A DNA stretch of 64,000 nucleotides, taken from Chlorocebus sabaeus. Lineage: Eukaryota; Chordata; Mammalia; Primates; Cercopithecidae. The stretch spans positions 496,001-560,000 of the forward strand of contig NW_027328081.1 in NCBI RefSeq assembly GCF_047675955.1. Reading direction: 5' to 3'. Under the pieces are notes generated by a model that was given only the letters and a program-made list of their open reading frames with translations, had not been told where the DNA came from and searched no databases. The translations under genes and the position numbers were made by a program. Shown one piece after another: positions 11,497-24,400 of this stretch. The stretch's first letter is position 1. Each line of letters starts with the position of its first letter.

Positions 11497-14400
11497 AAGC
11501 TTCTTTCCAGTTTTGAACGGAAGATATTTCCTTTTTCACCTTAGCCCTCTATGGGCTTCCAAATATCCCTTTGCCAATTCCACAAGAACAGCCTTAGCGA
11601 AAGGCTTCTTGAAGGGATAGACGTAACTCTGTGAGGTGAATTAACAGAACACAGAGCAGTTTCTCAGAAAGCTTCTTTCCAGTTTTGAACGGAAGATATT
11701 TCCTTTTTCACCATAGCCCTCTATGGGCTTCCAAATATCCCTTTGCCAATTCCACAAGAACAGCCTTAGCGAAAGGCTTCTTGAAGGGAAAGACGTAACT
11801 CTGTGAGATGAATTAACAGAACACAGAGCAGTTTCTCAGAAAGCTTCTTTCCAGTTTTGAACGGAAGATATTTCCTTTTTCACCATAGCCCTCTATGGGC
11901 TTCCAAATATCCCTTTGCCAATTCCACAAGAACAGCCTTAGCGAAAGACTTCTTGAAGGGAAAGATGTAACTCTGTGAGATGAATTAACAGAACACAAAG
12001 CAGTTTCTCAGAAAGCTTCTTTCCAGTTTTGAACGGAAGATATTTCCTTTTTCACCATAGCCCTCTATGGGCTTCGAAATATCCCTTTGCCAATTCCAAA
12101 AGAACAGCCTTATCGAAAGGCTTCTTGAAGGGAAAGATGTAACTCTGTCAGATGAATTAACAGAACAGAGAGCAGTTTCTCAGAAAGATTCTTTCCAGTT
12201 TTGAACGGAAGATATTTCCTTTTTCACCATAGCCCTCTATGGGCTTCCAAATATTAGTTTGCCAATTCCACAAGAACAGCCTTAGCGAAAGGCATCTTGA
12301 AGGGAAAGATGTAACTCTGTGAGATGAATTAACAGAACACAGAGCAGTTTCTCAGAAAGCTGCTTTCCAGTTTTGAACGGAAGATATTTCCTTTTTCACC
12401 ATAGCCCTCTATGGGCTTCCAAATATCCCTTTGCCAATTCCACAAAAACAGCCTTAGCGAAAGGCTTCTTGAAGGGAAAGATGTAACTCTGTGAGATGAA
12501 TTAACAGAACACAGAGCAGTTTCTCAGAAAGCTGCTTTCCAGTTTTGAACGGAAGATATTTCCTTTTTCACCATAGCCCTCTATGAGCTTCCAAATATCC
12601 CTTTGCCAATTCCACAAGAATAGCCTTAGCGAAAGGCTTCTTGAAGGGAAAGATGTAACTCTGTGAGATGAATTAACAGAACACAGAGCAGTTTCTCAGA
12701 AAGCTTCTTTCCAGTTTTGAACGGAAGATATTTCCTTTTTCACCATAGCCCTCTATGGGCTTCCCAATATCCCTTTGCCAATTCCACAAGAATAGCCTTA
12801 GCGAAAGGCTTCTTGAAGGGAAAGATGTAACTCTGTGAGATGAATTAACAGAACACAGAGCAGTTTCTCAGGAAGCTTCTTTCAAGTTTTGAACGGAAGA
12901 TATTTCCTTTTTCACCATAGCCCTCTATGGGCTTCCAAATATCCCTTTGCCAATTCCACAAGAACAGCCTTAGCGAAAGACGTCTTGAAGGGAAAGATGT
13001 AACTCTGTGAGATGAATTAACAGAACACAGAGCAGTTTCTCAGAAAGCTTCTTTCCAGTTTTGAACGGAAGATATTTCCTTTTTCACCATAGCCCTCTAT
13101 GGGCTTCCAAATATCCCTTTGCCAATTCCACAATAACAGCCTTAGCGAAAGGCTTCTTGAAGGGATAGACGTAACTCTGTGAGGTGAATTAACAGAACAC
13201 AGAGCAGTTTCTCAGAAAGCTTCTTTCCAGTTTTGAAGGGAAGATATTTCCTTTTTCACCATAGCCCTCTATGGGCTTCCAAATATCCCTTTGCCAATTC
13301 CACAAGAACAGCCTTAGCGAAAGGCTTCTTGAAGGGAAAGACGTAACTCTGTGAGATGAATTAACGGAACACAGAGCAGTTTCTCAGAAAGCTTCTTTCC
13401 AGTTTTGAACGGAAGATATTTCCTTTTTCACCATAGCCCTCTATGGGCTTCCAAATATCCCTTTGCCAATTCCACAAGAACAGCCTTAGCGAAAGGCTTC
13501 TTGAAGGGAAAGATGTAACTCTGTGAGATGAATCAACAGAAAACAGAGCAGTTTCTCAGAAAACTTCTTTCCAGTTTTGAACGGAAGATATTTCCTTTTT
13601 CACCATAGCCCTCTAAGGGCTTCCAAATATCCCTTTACCAATTCCACAAGAACAGCCTTAGCGAAAGGCTTCTTGAAGGGAAAGATGTAACTCTGTGAGA
13701 TGAATTAACAGAACACAGAGCAGTTTCTCTGAAAGCTTCTTTCCAGTTTTGAACGGAAGATATTTCCTTTTTCACCGTGGCCCTCTATGGGCTTCCAAAT
13801 ATCCCTTTGCCAATTGCACAAGAACAGCCTTAGCGAAAGACTTCTTGAAGGGAAAGATGTAACTCTGTGAGATGAATTAACAGAACACAGAGCAGTTTCT
13901 CAGAAACCTTCTTTCCATTTTTGAACGGAAGATATTTCCTTTTTCACCATTGCCCTCTATGGGCTTCTAAATATCCCTTTTCCAATTCCACAAGAACAGC
14001 CTTAGCGAAAGGCTTCTTGAAGGGAAAGATGTAACTCTGTGAGATGAATTAACAGAACACAGAGCAGTTTCTCAGAAAGCTTCTTTCCAGTTTTAAACGG
14101 AAGATATTTCCTTTTTCACCATAGCCCTCTAAGGGCTTCCAAATATCCCTTTGCCAATTCCACAAGAACAGCCTTAGCGAAAGGCTTCTTGAAGGAAAAG
14201 ATGTAACTCTGTGAAATGAATTAACAGAACACAGAGCAGTTTCTCAGAAAGCTTCTTTGCAGTTTTGAACGGAAGATGTTTCCTATCTCACCATAGCCCT
14301 CTATGGGCTTCCAAATATCCCTTTGCCAATTAAACAAGAACAGCCTTAGCGAAAGGCTTCCTGAAGGGAAAGATGTAACTCTGTGAGATGAATGAACAGA

Positions 14401-16310
14401 ACACAGAGCAGTTTCTCAGAAAGCTTCTTTCCAGTTTTGAACGGAAGATATTTCCTTTTTCACCATAGCCCTCTATGGGCTTCCAAATATCAGTTTGCCA
14501 ATTCCACAAGAACAGCCTTAGCGAAAGGCTTCTTGAAGGGAAAGATGTAACTCTGTGAGATGAATTAACAGAACACAGAGCAGTTTCTCAGAAAGCTTCT
14601 TTCCAGTTTTGAACGGAAGATATTTCCTTTTTCACCATAGCACTCTATGGGCTTCCAAATATCCCTTTGACAATTCCACAAGAACAGCCTTAGCGAAAGG
14701 CTTCTTGAAGGGAAAGATGTAACTCTGTGAGATGAATTAACAGAACACGGAGCAGTTTCTCAGAAAGCTTCTTTCCAGTTTTGAACGGAAGATATTTCCT
14801 TTTTCACCATAGCCCTCTATGGGCTTCCAAATATCCCTTTGCCAATTCCTCAAGAACAGCCTTAGCGAAAGGCTTCTTGAAGGGAAAGATGTAACTCTGT
14901 GAGATGAATTAACAGAACACAGAGCAGTTACTCAGAAAGCTTCTTTCCAGTTTTGAACGGAAGATATTTCCTTTTTCACCATAGCCCTCTATGGGCTTCC
15001 AAATATCCCTTTGCCAATTCCACAAGAACAGCCTTAGCGAAAGGCTTCTTGAAGGGAAAGATGTAACTCTGTGAAATGAATTAACAGAACACAGAGCAGT
15101 TTCTCAGAAAGCCTCTTTCCAGTTTTGAACGGAAGATATTTCCTTTTTCACCATAGCCCTCTATGGGCTTCCAAATATCCCTTTGCCAATTCCACAAGAA
15201 CAGTCTTAGCGAAAGGCTTCTTGAAGGGAAAGATGTAACTCTGTGAGATTAATTAACAGAACACAGAGCAGTTTCTCAGAAAGTTTCTTTCCAGTTTTGA
15301 ACGGAAGATATTTCCTTTTTCACCATAGCCCTCTATGGGCTTCCAAATATCCCTTTGCCAATTCCACAAGAACAGCCTTAGCGAAAGGCTTCTTGAAGGG
15401 AAAGGTGTAACTCTGTGAGATGAATTAACAGAACACAGAGCAGTTTCTCAGAAAGCCTCTTTCCAGTTTTGAACGGAAGATATTTCCTTTTTCACCGTAG
15501 CCCTCTATGGGCTTCCAAATATCCCTTTGCCAATTCCACAAGAACAGCCTTAGCGAAAGGCTTCTTGAAGGGAAAGATGTAACTCTGTGAGATGAATTAA
15601 CAGAACACAGAGCAGTTTCTCAGAAAGCTTCTTTCCAGTTTGAACGGAAGATATTTCCTTTTTCACCATAGCCCTCTATGGGCTTCCAAATATCCCTTTG
15701 CCAATTCCCCAAGAACAGCCTTAGCGAAAGGCTTCTTGATAGGAAAGACGTAACTCTGTGAGATGAATTGACAGAACACAGAGCAGTTTCTCAGAAAGCT
15801 TCTTTCCAGTTTTGTACGGAAGATAATTCCTTTTTCACCATAGCCCGGTATGGGCTTCCAAATATCACTTTGCCAATTCCACAAGAACAGCCTTAGCGAA
15901 AGACTTCATGAAGGGAAAGATGTAACTCTGTGAGATGAATTAACAGAACAAAGAGCAGTTTCTCAGAAAGCTTCTTTCCAGTTTTGAACGGAAGATATTT
16001 CCTTTTTCACCATAGCCCTCTATGGGCTTCCCAATATCCCTTTGCCAATTCCACAAGAACAGCCTTAGCGAAAGACTTCTTGAAGGGAAAGATGTAACTC
16101 TGTGAGATGAATTAACAGAACACAAAGCAGTTTCTCAGAAAGTTCTTTCCAGTTTTGAACGGAATTTATTTCGTTTTTCACCATAGCCCTCTATGGTCTT
16201 CCAAATATCCTTTTGCCAATTCCACAAGAACAGCCTTAGAGAAAGGCTTCTTGAAAGGAAAGATGTAACTCTGTGAGATGAATTAACAGAACACAGACCA
16301 GTTTCTCAGA
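11497..16310 (-). repeat. 28-monomer unit, copy 2 (4,814 bp)
   Basis: This matches copy 1 monomer for monomer with no indel between them. I noticed about 16 substitutions by eye, for example GTGGCCCTCTATGG here against ATGGCCCTCTAAGG in copy 1, CTTCTTTCC against CTTCCTTCC near 14,085, and AGCACTC near 14,640. That is above 99.5% identity. The last ten monomers of this copy are themselves part of a later 1,718-bp duplication. Confidence 0.9.
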
Positions 16311-16654
16311 AAGCTTCTTTCCAGTTTTGAGCGGAAGATATTTCCTTTTTCACCATAGCCCTCTATGGGCTTCCAAATATCCCTTTGCCAATTCCACAAG
16401 AACAGCCTTATCGAAAGGCTTCTTGAAGGGAAAGATGTAACTCTGTCAGATGAATTAACAGAACAGAGAGCAGTTTCTCAGAAAGATTCTTTCCAGTTTT
16501 GAACGGAAGATATTTCCTTTTTCACCATAGCCCTCTATGGGCTTCCAAATATTAGTTTGCCAATTCCACAAGAACAGCCTTAGCGAAAGGCATCTTGAAG
16601 GGAAAGATGTAACTCTGTGAGATGAATTAACAGAACACAGAGCAGTTTCTCAGA
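14937..16654 (-). repeat. 10-monomer unit, copy 1 (1,718 bp)
   Basis: Offset markers are GTGAAATG (15,071 and 16,789), AGATTAATTAAC (near 15,248 and 16,966), AATTTATTTCG (16,163 and 17,881), TTATCG (near 16,410 and 18,128) and ATTAGTTTG (near 16,551 and 18,269). The unit overlaps the end of the 28-mer copy 2 and extends past it, so it formed after that duplication. Two 1-bp-short monomers explain 1,718 rather than 1,720. Confidence 0.88.
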
Positions 16655-18372
16655 AAGCTGCTTTCCAGTTTTGAACGGAAGATATTTCCTTTTTCACCAT
16701 AGCCCTCTATGGGCTTCCAAATATCCCTTTGCCAATTCCACAAGAACAGCCTTAGCGAAAGGCTTCTTGAAGGGAAAGATGTAACTCTGTGAAATGAATT
16801 AACAGAACACAGAGCAGTTTCTCAGAAAGCCTCTTTCCAGTTTTGAACGGAAGATATTTCCTTTTTCACCATAGCCCTCTATGGGCTTCCAAATATCCCT
16901 TTGCCAATTCCACAAGAACAGACTTAGCGAAAGGCTTCTTGAAGGGAAAGATGTAACTCTGTGAGATTAATTAACAGAACACAGAGCAGTTTCTCAGAAA
17001 GTTTCTTTCCAGTTTTGAACGGAAGATATTTCCTTTTTCACCATAGCCCTCTATGGGCTTCCAAATATCCCTTTGCCAATTCCACAAGAACAGCCTTAGC
17101 GAAAGGCTTCTTGAAGGGAAAGGTGTAACTCTGTGAGATGAATTAACAGAACACAGAGCAGTTTCTCAGAAAGCCTCTTTCCAGTTTTGAACGGAAGATA
17201 TTTCCTTTTTCACCGTAGCCCTCTATGGGCTTCCAAATATCCCTTTGCCAATTCCACAAGAACAGCCTTAGCGAAAGGCTTCTTGAAGGGAAAGATGTAA
17301 CTCTGTGAGATGAATTAACAGAACACAGAGCAGTTTCTCAGAAAGCTTCTTTCCAGTTTGAACGGAAGATATTTCCTTTTTCACCATAGCCCTCTATGGG
17401 CTTCCAAATATCCCTTTGCCAATTCCCCAAGAACAGCCTTAGCGAAAGGCTTCTTGATAGGAAAGACGTAACTCTGTGAGATGAATTGACAGAACACAGA
17501 GCAGTTTCTCAGAAAGCTTCTTTCCAGTTTTGTACGGAAGATAATTCCTTTTTCACCATAGCCCTGTATGGGCTTCCAAATATCACTTTGCCAATTCCAC
17601 AAGAACAGCCTTAGCGAAAGACTTCTTGAAGGGAAAGATGTAACTCTGTGAGATGAATTAACAGAACAAAGAGCAGTTTCTCAGAAAGCTTCTTTCCAGT
17701 TTTGAACGGAAGATATTTCCTTTTTCACCATAGCCCTCTATGGGCTTCCCAATATCCCTTTGCCAATTCCACAAGAACAGCCTTAGCGAAAGACTTCTTG
17801 AAGGGAAAGATGTAACTCTGTGAGATGAATTAACAGAACACAAAGCAGTTTCTCAGAAAGTTCTTTCCAGTTTTGAACGGAATTTATTTCGTTTTTCACC
17901 ATAGCCCTCTATGGTCTTCCAAATATCCTTTTGCCAATTCCACAAGAACAGCCTTAGAGAAAGGCTTCTTGAAAGGAAAGATGTAACTCTGTGAGATGAA
18001 TTAACAGAACACAGACCAGTTTCTCAGAAAGCTTCTTTCCAGTTTTGAGCGGAAGATATTTCCTTTTTCACCATAGCCCTCTATGGGCTTCCAAATATCC
18101 CTTTGCCAATTCCACAAGAACAGCCTTATCGAAAGGCTTCTTGAAGGGAAAGATGTAACTCTGTCAGATGAATTAACAGAACAGAGAGCAGTTTCTCAGA
18201 AAGATTCTTTCCAGTTTTGAACGGAAGATATTTCCTTTTTCACCATAGCCCTCTATGGGCTTCCAAATATTAGTTTGCCAATTCCACAAGAACAGCCTTA
18301 GCGAAAGGCATCTTGAAGGGAAAGATGTAACTCTGTGAGATGAATTAACAGAACACAGAGCAGTTTCTCAGA
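16655..18372 (-). repeat. 10-monomer unit, copy 2 (1,718 bp)
   Basis: This is a direct tandem copy of the preceding unit. Its first monomer begins AAGCTGC (the C/B type) but ends with GTGAAATG, so the exchange point lies inside this monomer. It then repeats the AATTAATT, GGTGTAAC, ACCGTAGCC, 1-bp-short, TTTTGTACGG and AATTTATTTCG series. Confidence 0.88.
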
Positions 18373-21300
18373 AAGCTGCTTTCCAGTTTTGAACGGAAGA
18401 TATTTCCTTTTTCACCATAGCCCTCTATGGGCTTCCAAATATCCCTTTGCCAATTCCACAAAAACAGCCTTAGCGAAAGGCTTCTGGAAGGGAAAGATGT
18501 AACTCTGTGAGATGAATTAACAGAACACAGAGCAGTTTCTCAGAAAGCTTCTTTCCAGTTTTGAGCGGAAGATATTTCCTTTTTCACCATAGCCCTCTAT
18601 GGGCTTCCAAATATCCCTTTGCCAATTCCACAAGAACAGCCTTATCGAAAGGCTTCTTGAAGGGAAAGATGTAACTCTGTGAGATGAATTAACAGAACAC
18701 AGAGCAGTTTCTCAGAAAGTTTCTTTCCAGTTTTGAAGGGAAGATATTTCCTTTTTCACCATAGCCCTCTATGGGCTTCCAAATATTACTTTGCCAATTC
18801 CACAAGAACAGCGTTAGCGAAAGGCATCTTGAAGGGAAAGATGTAACTCTGTGAGATGAATTAACAGAACACAGAGCAGTTTCTCAGAAAGCTGCTTTCC
18901 AGTTTTGAACGGAAGATATTTCCTTTTTCACCATAGCCCTCTATGGGCTTCCAAATATCCCTTTGCCAATTCCACAAGAACAGCCTTAGCGAAAGGCTTC
19001 TTGAAGGGAAAGATGTAACTCTGTGAGATGAATTAACAGAACACAGAGCAGTTTCTCAGAAAGCTTCTTTCCAGTTTTGAACGGAAGATATTTCCTTTTT
19101 CACCATAGCCCTCTATGGGCTTCCAAATATCCCTTTGCCAATTCCAAAAGAACAGCCTTAGCGAAAGGCTTCTTGAAGGGAAAGATGTAACTCTGTGAGA
19201 TGAATTAACAGAACACAGAGCAGTTTCTCAGAAAGCTTCTTTCCAGTTTTGAACGCAAGATATTTCCTTTTTCACCATAGCCTTCTATGGGCTTCCAAAT
19301 TTACCTTTGCCAATTCCACAAGAACAGCCTTAGCGAAAGGCTTCTTGAAGGGAAAGATGTAACTCTGTGAGATGAATTAACAGAACACAGAGCAGTTTCT
19401 CAGAAAGCTTCTTTCCAGTTTTGAACGGAAGATATTTGCTTTTTCACCATAGCCCTCTATGGGCTTCCAAATATCCCTTTGCCAATTCCCCAAGAACAGC
19501 CTTAGCGAATGGCTTCTTGAAAGAAAAGACGTAACTCTGTGAGATGAATTAACAGAACACAGAGCAGTTTCTCAGAAAGCTTCTTTCCAGTTTTGAACGG
19601 AAGATATTTCCTTTTTCACCTTAGCCCTCTATGGGCTTCCAAATATCCCTTTGCCAATTCCACAAGAAGAGCCTTAGCAAAAGATTTCTTGAAGGGAAAG
19701 ATGTAACTCTGTGAGATGAATTAACAGAACAAAGAGCAGTTTATCAGAAAGCTTCTTTCCAGTTTTGAACGGAAGATATTTCCTTTTTCACCATAGCCCT
19801 CTATGGGCTTCCAAATATCCCTTTGCCAATTTCACAAGAACAGCCTTAGAGAAAGACTTCTTGAAGGGAAAGATGTAACTCTGTGAGTTGAATTAACAGA
19901 ACACAAAGCAGTTTCTCAGAAAGCTTCTTTCCAGTTTTGAACGGAAGATATTTCCTTTTTCACCATAGCCCTCTATGGGCTTCCAAATATTACTTTGCCA
20001 ATTCCACAAGAACAGACTTAGCGAAAGGCATCTTGAAGGGAAAGATGTAACTCTGTGAGATGAATTAACAGAACACAGAGCAGTTTCTCAGAAAGCTTCT
20101 TTCCAGTTTTGAACGGAAGATATTTCCTTTTTCACCATAGCCCTCTATGGGCTTCCAAATATCCCTTTGCCAATTCCACAAGAACAGCCTTAGCGAAAGG
20201 CTTCTTGAAGGGAAAGGTGTAACTCTGTGAGATGAATTAACAGAACACAGAGCAGTTTCTCAGAAAGCCTCTTTCCAGTTTTGAACGGAAGATATTTCCT
20301 TTTTCACCGTAGCCCTCTAAGGGCTTCCAAATATCCCTTTGCCAATTCCACAAGAACAGCCTTAGCGAAAGGCTTCTTAAAGGGAAAGATGTAACTCTGT
20401 GAGATGAATTAACAGAACACAGAGCAGTTTCTCAGAAAGCTTCTTTCCAGTTTGAACGGAAGATATTTCCTTTTTCACCATAGCCCTCTATGGGCTTCCA
20501 AATATCCCTTTGCCAATTCCACAAGAACAGCCTTAGCGAAAGGCTTCTTGATAGGAAAGACGTAACTCTGTGAGATGAATTAACAGAACACAGAGCAGTT
20601 TCTCAGAAAGCTTCTTTCCAGTTTTGAACGGAAGATATTTCCTTTTTCACCATAGCCCTCTATGGGCTTCCAAATATCCCTTTGCCAATTCCACAAGAAC
20701 AGCCTTAGCGAAAGTCATCTTGAAGGGAAAGATGTAACTCTGTGAGATGAATTAACAGAACACAGAGCAGTTTCTCAGAAAGCCTCTTTCCAGTTTTGAA
20801 CGGAAGATATTTCCTTTTTCACCATAGCCCTCTATGGGCTTCCAAATAAACCTTTGCCAATTCCACAAGAACAGCCTTAGCGAAAGGTTACTTGAAGGGA
20901 AACATGTAACTTTGTGAGATGAATTAACAGAACACAGAGCAGTTTCTCAGAAAGCTTCTTTCCAGTTTTGAACGGAAGATATTTCCTTTTTCACCATAGC
21001 CCTCTATGGGCTTCCAAATATCCCTTTGCCAATTCCACAAGAACAGCCTTAGCGAAAGGCTTCTTGAAGGGAAAGATGTAACTCTGTGAGATGAATTAAC
21101 AGAACACGGAGCAGTTTCTCAGAAAGCTTCTTTCCAGTTTTGAACGGAAGATATTTCCTTTTTCACCGTAGTCCTCTATGGGCTTCCAAATATCCCTTTG
21201 CCAATTCCACAAGAACAGCCTTAGCGAAAGGCTTCTTGAAGGGAAAGACGTAACTCTGTGAGATGAATTAACAGAACACAGAGCAGTTTCTCAGAAAGCT

Positions 21301-21467
21301 TCTTTCCAGTTTTGAACGGAAGATATTTCCTTTTTCACCATAGCCCTCTATGGGCCTCCAAATATCCCTTTGTCAATTCCACAAGAACAGCCTTAGCGAA
21401 AGGCTTCTTCAAGGGAAAGATGTAACTCTGTGAGATGAATTAACAGAACACAGAGCAGTTTCTCAGA
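17686..21467 (-). repeat. 22-monomer unit, copy 1 (3,782 bp)
   Basis: The order is AATTTATTTCG (17,858), GAGCGG/TTATCG, ATTAGTTTG, AAGCTGC, GAGCGG/TTATCG, ATTACTTTG, AAGCTGC, plain, CGCAAG with AATTTACC (19,233), TATTTGCTTTTT with AAAGAAAAGACG (19,405), ACCTTAGCC (19,577), TTTATCAG (19,749), ATTACTTTG (19,921), GGTGTAAC, ACCGTAGCC, the 1-bp-short monomer (20,437), GTCATCTTG, AAATAAACC (20,780), ACACGG, CGTAGTCC (21,124) and GGGCCTCC with TTGTCAATT (21,296). The same series follows at plus 3,782 bp. Confidence 0.9.
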
Positions 21468-24400
21468 AAGCTTGTTTCCAGTTTTGAACGGAAGATATTT
21501 CCTTTTTCACCATAGCCCTCTATGGGCTTCCCAATATCCCTTTGCCAATTCCACAAGAACAGCCTTAGCGAAAGACTTCTTGAAGGGAAAGATGTAACTC
21601 TGTGAGATGAATTAACAGAACACAAAGCAGTTTCTCAGAAAGTTCTTTCCAGTTTTGAACGGAATTTATTTCGTTTTTCACCATAGCCCTCTATGGTCTT
21701 CCAAATATCCTTTTGCCAATTCCACAAGAACAGCCTTAGAGAAAGGCTTCTTGAAAGGAAAGATGTAACTCTGTGAGATGAATTAACAGAACACAGACCA
21801 GTTTCTCAGAAAGCTTCTTTCCAGTTTTGAGCGGAAGATATTTCCTTTTTCACCATAGCCCTCTATGGGCTTCCAAATATCCCTTTGCCAATTCCACAAG
21901 AACAGCCTTATCGAAAGGCTTCTTGAAGGGAAAGATGTAACTCTGTCAGATGAATTAACAGAACAGAGAGCAGTTTCTCAGTAAGATTCTTTCCAGTTTT
22001 GAACGGAAGATATTTCCTTTTTCACCATAGCCCTCTATGGGCTTCCAAATATTAGTTTGCCAATTCCACAAGAACAGCCTTAGCGAAAGGCATCTTGAAG
22101 GGAAAGATGTAACTCTGTGAGATGAATTAACAGAACACAGAGCAGTTTCTCAGAAAGCTGCTTTCCAGTTTTGAACGGAAGATATTTCCTTTTTCACCAT
22201 AGCCCTCTATGGGCTTCCAAATATCCCTTTGCCAATTCCACAAAAACAGCCTTAGCGAAAGGCTTCTGGAAGGGAAAGATGTAACTCTGTGAGATGAATT
22301 AACAGAACACAGAGCAGTTTCTCAGAAAGCTTCTTTCCAGTTTTGAGCGGAAGATATTTCCTTTTTCACCATAGCCCTCTATGGGCTTCCAAATATCCCT
22401 TTGCCAATTCCACAAGAACAGCCTTATCGAAAGGCTTCTTGAAGGGAAAGATGTAACTCTGTGAGATGAATTAACAGAACAGAGAGCAGTTTCTCAGAAA
22501 GTTTCTTTCCAGTTTTGAAGGGAAGATATTTCCTTTTTCACCATAGCCCTCTATGGGCTTCCAAATATTACTTTGCCAATTCCACAAGAACAGCGTTAGC
22601 GAAAGGCATCTTGAAGGGAAAGATGTAACTCTGTGAGATGAATTGACAGAACACAGAGCAGTTTCTCAGAAAGCTGCTTTCCAGTTTTGAACGGAAGATA
22701 TTTCCTTTTTCACCATAGCCCTCTATGGGCTTCCAAATATCCCTTTTCCAATTCCACAAGAACAGCCTCAGCGAAAGGCTTCTTGAAGGGAAAGATGTAA
22801 CTCTGTGAGATGAATTAACAGAACACAGAGCAGTTTCTCAGAAAGCTTCTTTCCAGTTTTGAACGGAAGATATTTCCTTTTTCACCATAGCCCTCTATGG
22901 GCTTCCAAATATCCCTTTGCCAATTCCAAAAGAACAGCCTTAGCGAAAGGCTTCTTGAAGGGAAATATGTAACTCTGTGAGATGAATTAACAGAACACAG
23001 AGCAGTTTCTCAGAAAGCTTCTTTCCAGTTTTGAACGCAAGATATTTCCTTTTTCACCATAGACTTCTATGGGCTTCCAAATTTACCTTTGCCAATTCCA
23101 CAAGAACAGCCTTAGCGAAAGGCTTCTTGAAGGGAAAGATGTAACTCTGTGAGATGAATTAACAGAACACAGAGCAGTTTCTCAGAAAGCTTCTTTCCAG
23201 TTTTGAACGGAAGATATTTGCTTTTTCACCATAGCCCTCTATGGGCTTCCAAATATCCCTTTGCCAATTCCCCAAGAACAGCCTTAGCGAAAGGCTTCTT
23301 GAAAGAAAAGACGTAACTCTGTGAGATGAATTAACAGAACACAGAGCAGTTTCTCAGAAAGCTTCTTTCCAGTTTTGAACGGAAGATATTTCCTTTTTCA
23401 CCTTAGCCCTCTATGGGCTTCCAAATATCCCTTTGCCAATTCCACAAGAACAGCCTTAGCAAAAGATTTCTTGAAGGGAAAGATGTAACTCTGTGAGATG
23501 AATTAACAGAACAAAGAGCAGTTTATCAGAAAGCTTCTTTCCAGTTTTGAACGGAAGATATTTCCTTTTTCACCATAGCCCTCTATGGGCTTCCAAATAT
23601 CCCTTTGCCAATTTCACAAAAACAGCCTTAGGGAAAGACTTCTTGAAGGGAAAGATGTAACTCTGTGAGATGAATTAACAGAACACAAAGCAGTTTCTCA
23701 GAAAGCTTCTTTCCAGTTTTGAACGGAAGATATTTCCTTTTTCACCATAGCCCTCTATGGGCTTCCAAATATTACTTTGCCAATTCCACAAGAACAGACT
23801 TAGCGAAAGGCATCTTGAAGGGAAAGATGTAACTCTGTGAGATGAATTAACAGAACACAGAGCAGTTTCTCAGAAAGCTTCTTTCCAGTTTTGAACGGAA
23901 GATATTTCCTTTTTCACCATAGCCCTCTATGGGCTTCCAAATATCCCTTTGCCAATTCCACAAGAACAGCCTTAGCGAAAGGCTTCTTGAAGGGAAAGGT
24001 GTAACTCTGTGAGATGAATTAACAGAACACAGAGCAGTTTCTCAGAAAGCCTCTTTCCAGTTTTGAACGGAAGATATTTCCTTTTTCACCATAGCCCTCT
24101 ATGGGCTTCCAAATATCCCTTTGCCAATTCCACAAGAACAGCCTTATCGAAAGGCTTCTTAAAGGGAAAGATGTAACTCTGTGAGATGAATTAACAGAAC
24201 ACAGAGCAGTTTCTCAGAAAGCTTCTTTCCAGTTTGAACGGAAGATATTTCCTTTTTCACCATAGCCCTCTATGGGCTTCCAAATATCCCTTTGCCAATT
24301 CCACAAGAACAGCCTTAGCGAAAGGCTTCTTGATAGGAAAGACGTAACTCTGTGAGATGAATTAACAGAACACAGAGCAGTTTCTCAGAAAGCTTCTTTC

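Noticed and set aside
15840..15860. CCCGG near 15,845 as a possible half of a CENP-B box
   Set aside because: The required CGAA or TTCG partner at the correct distance is missing. It is a change of CCTCTAT to CCGGTAT in one monomer.
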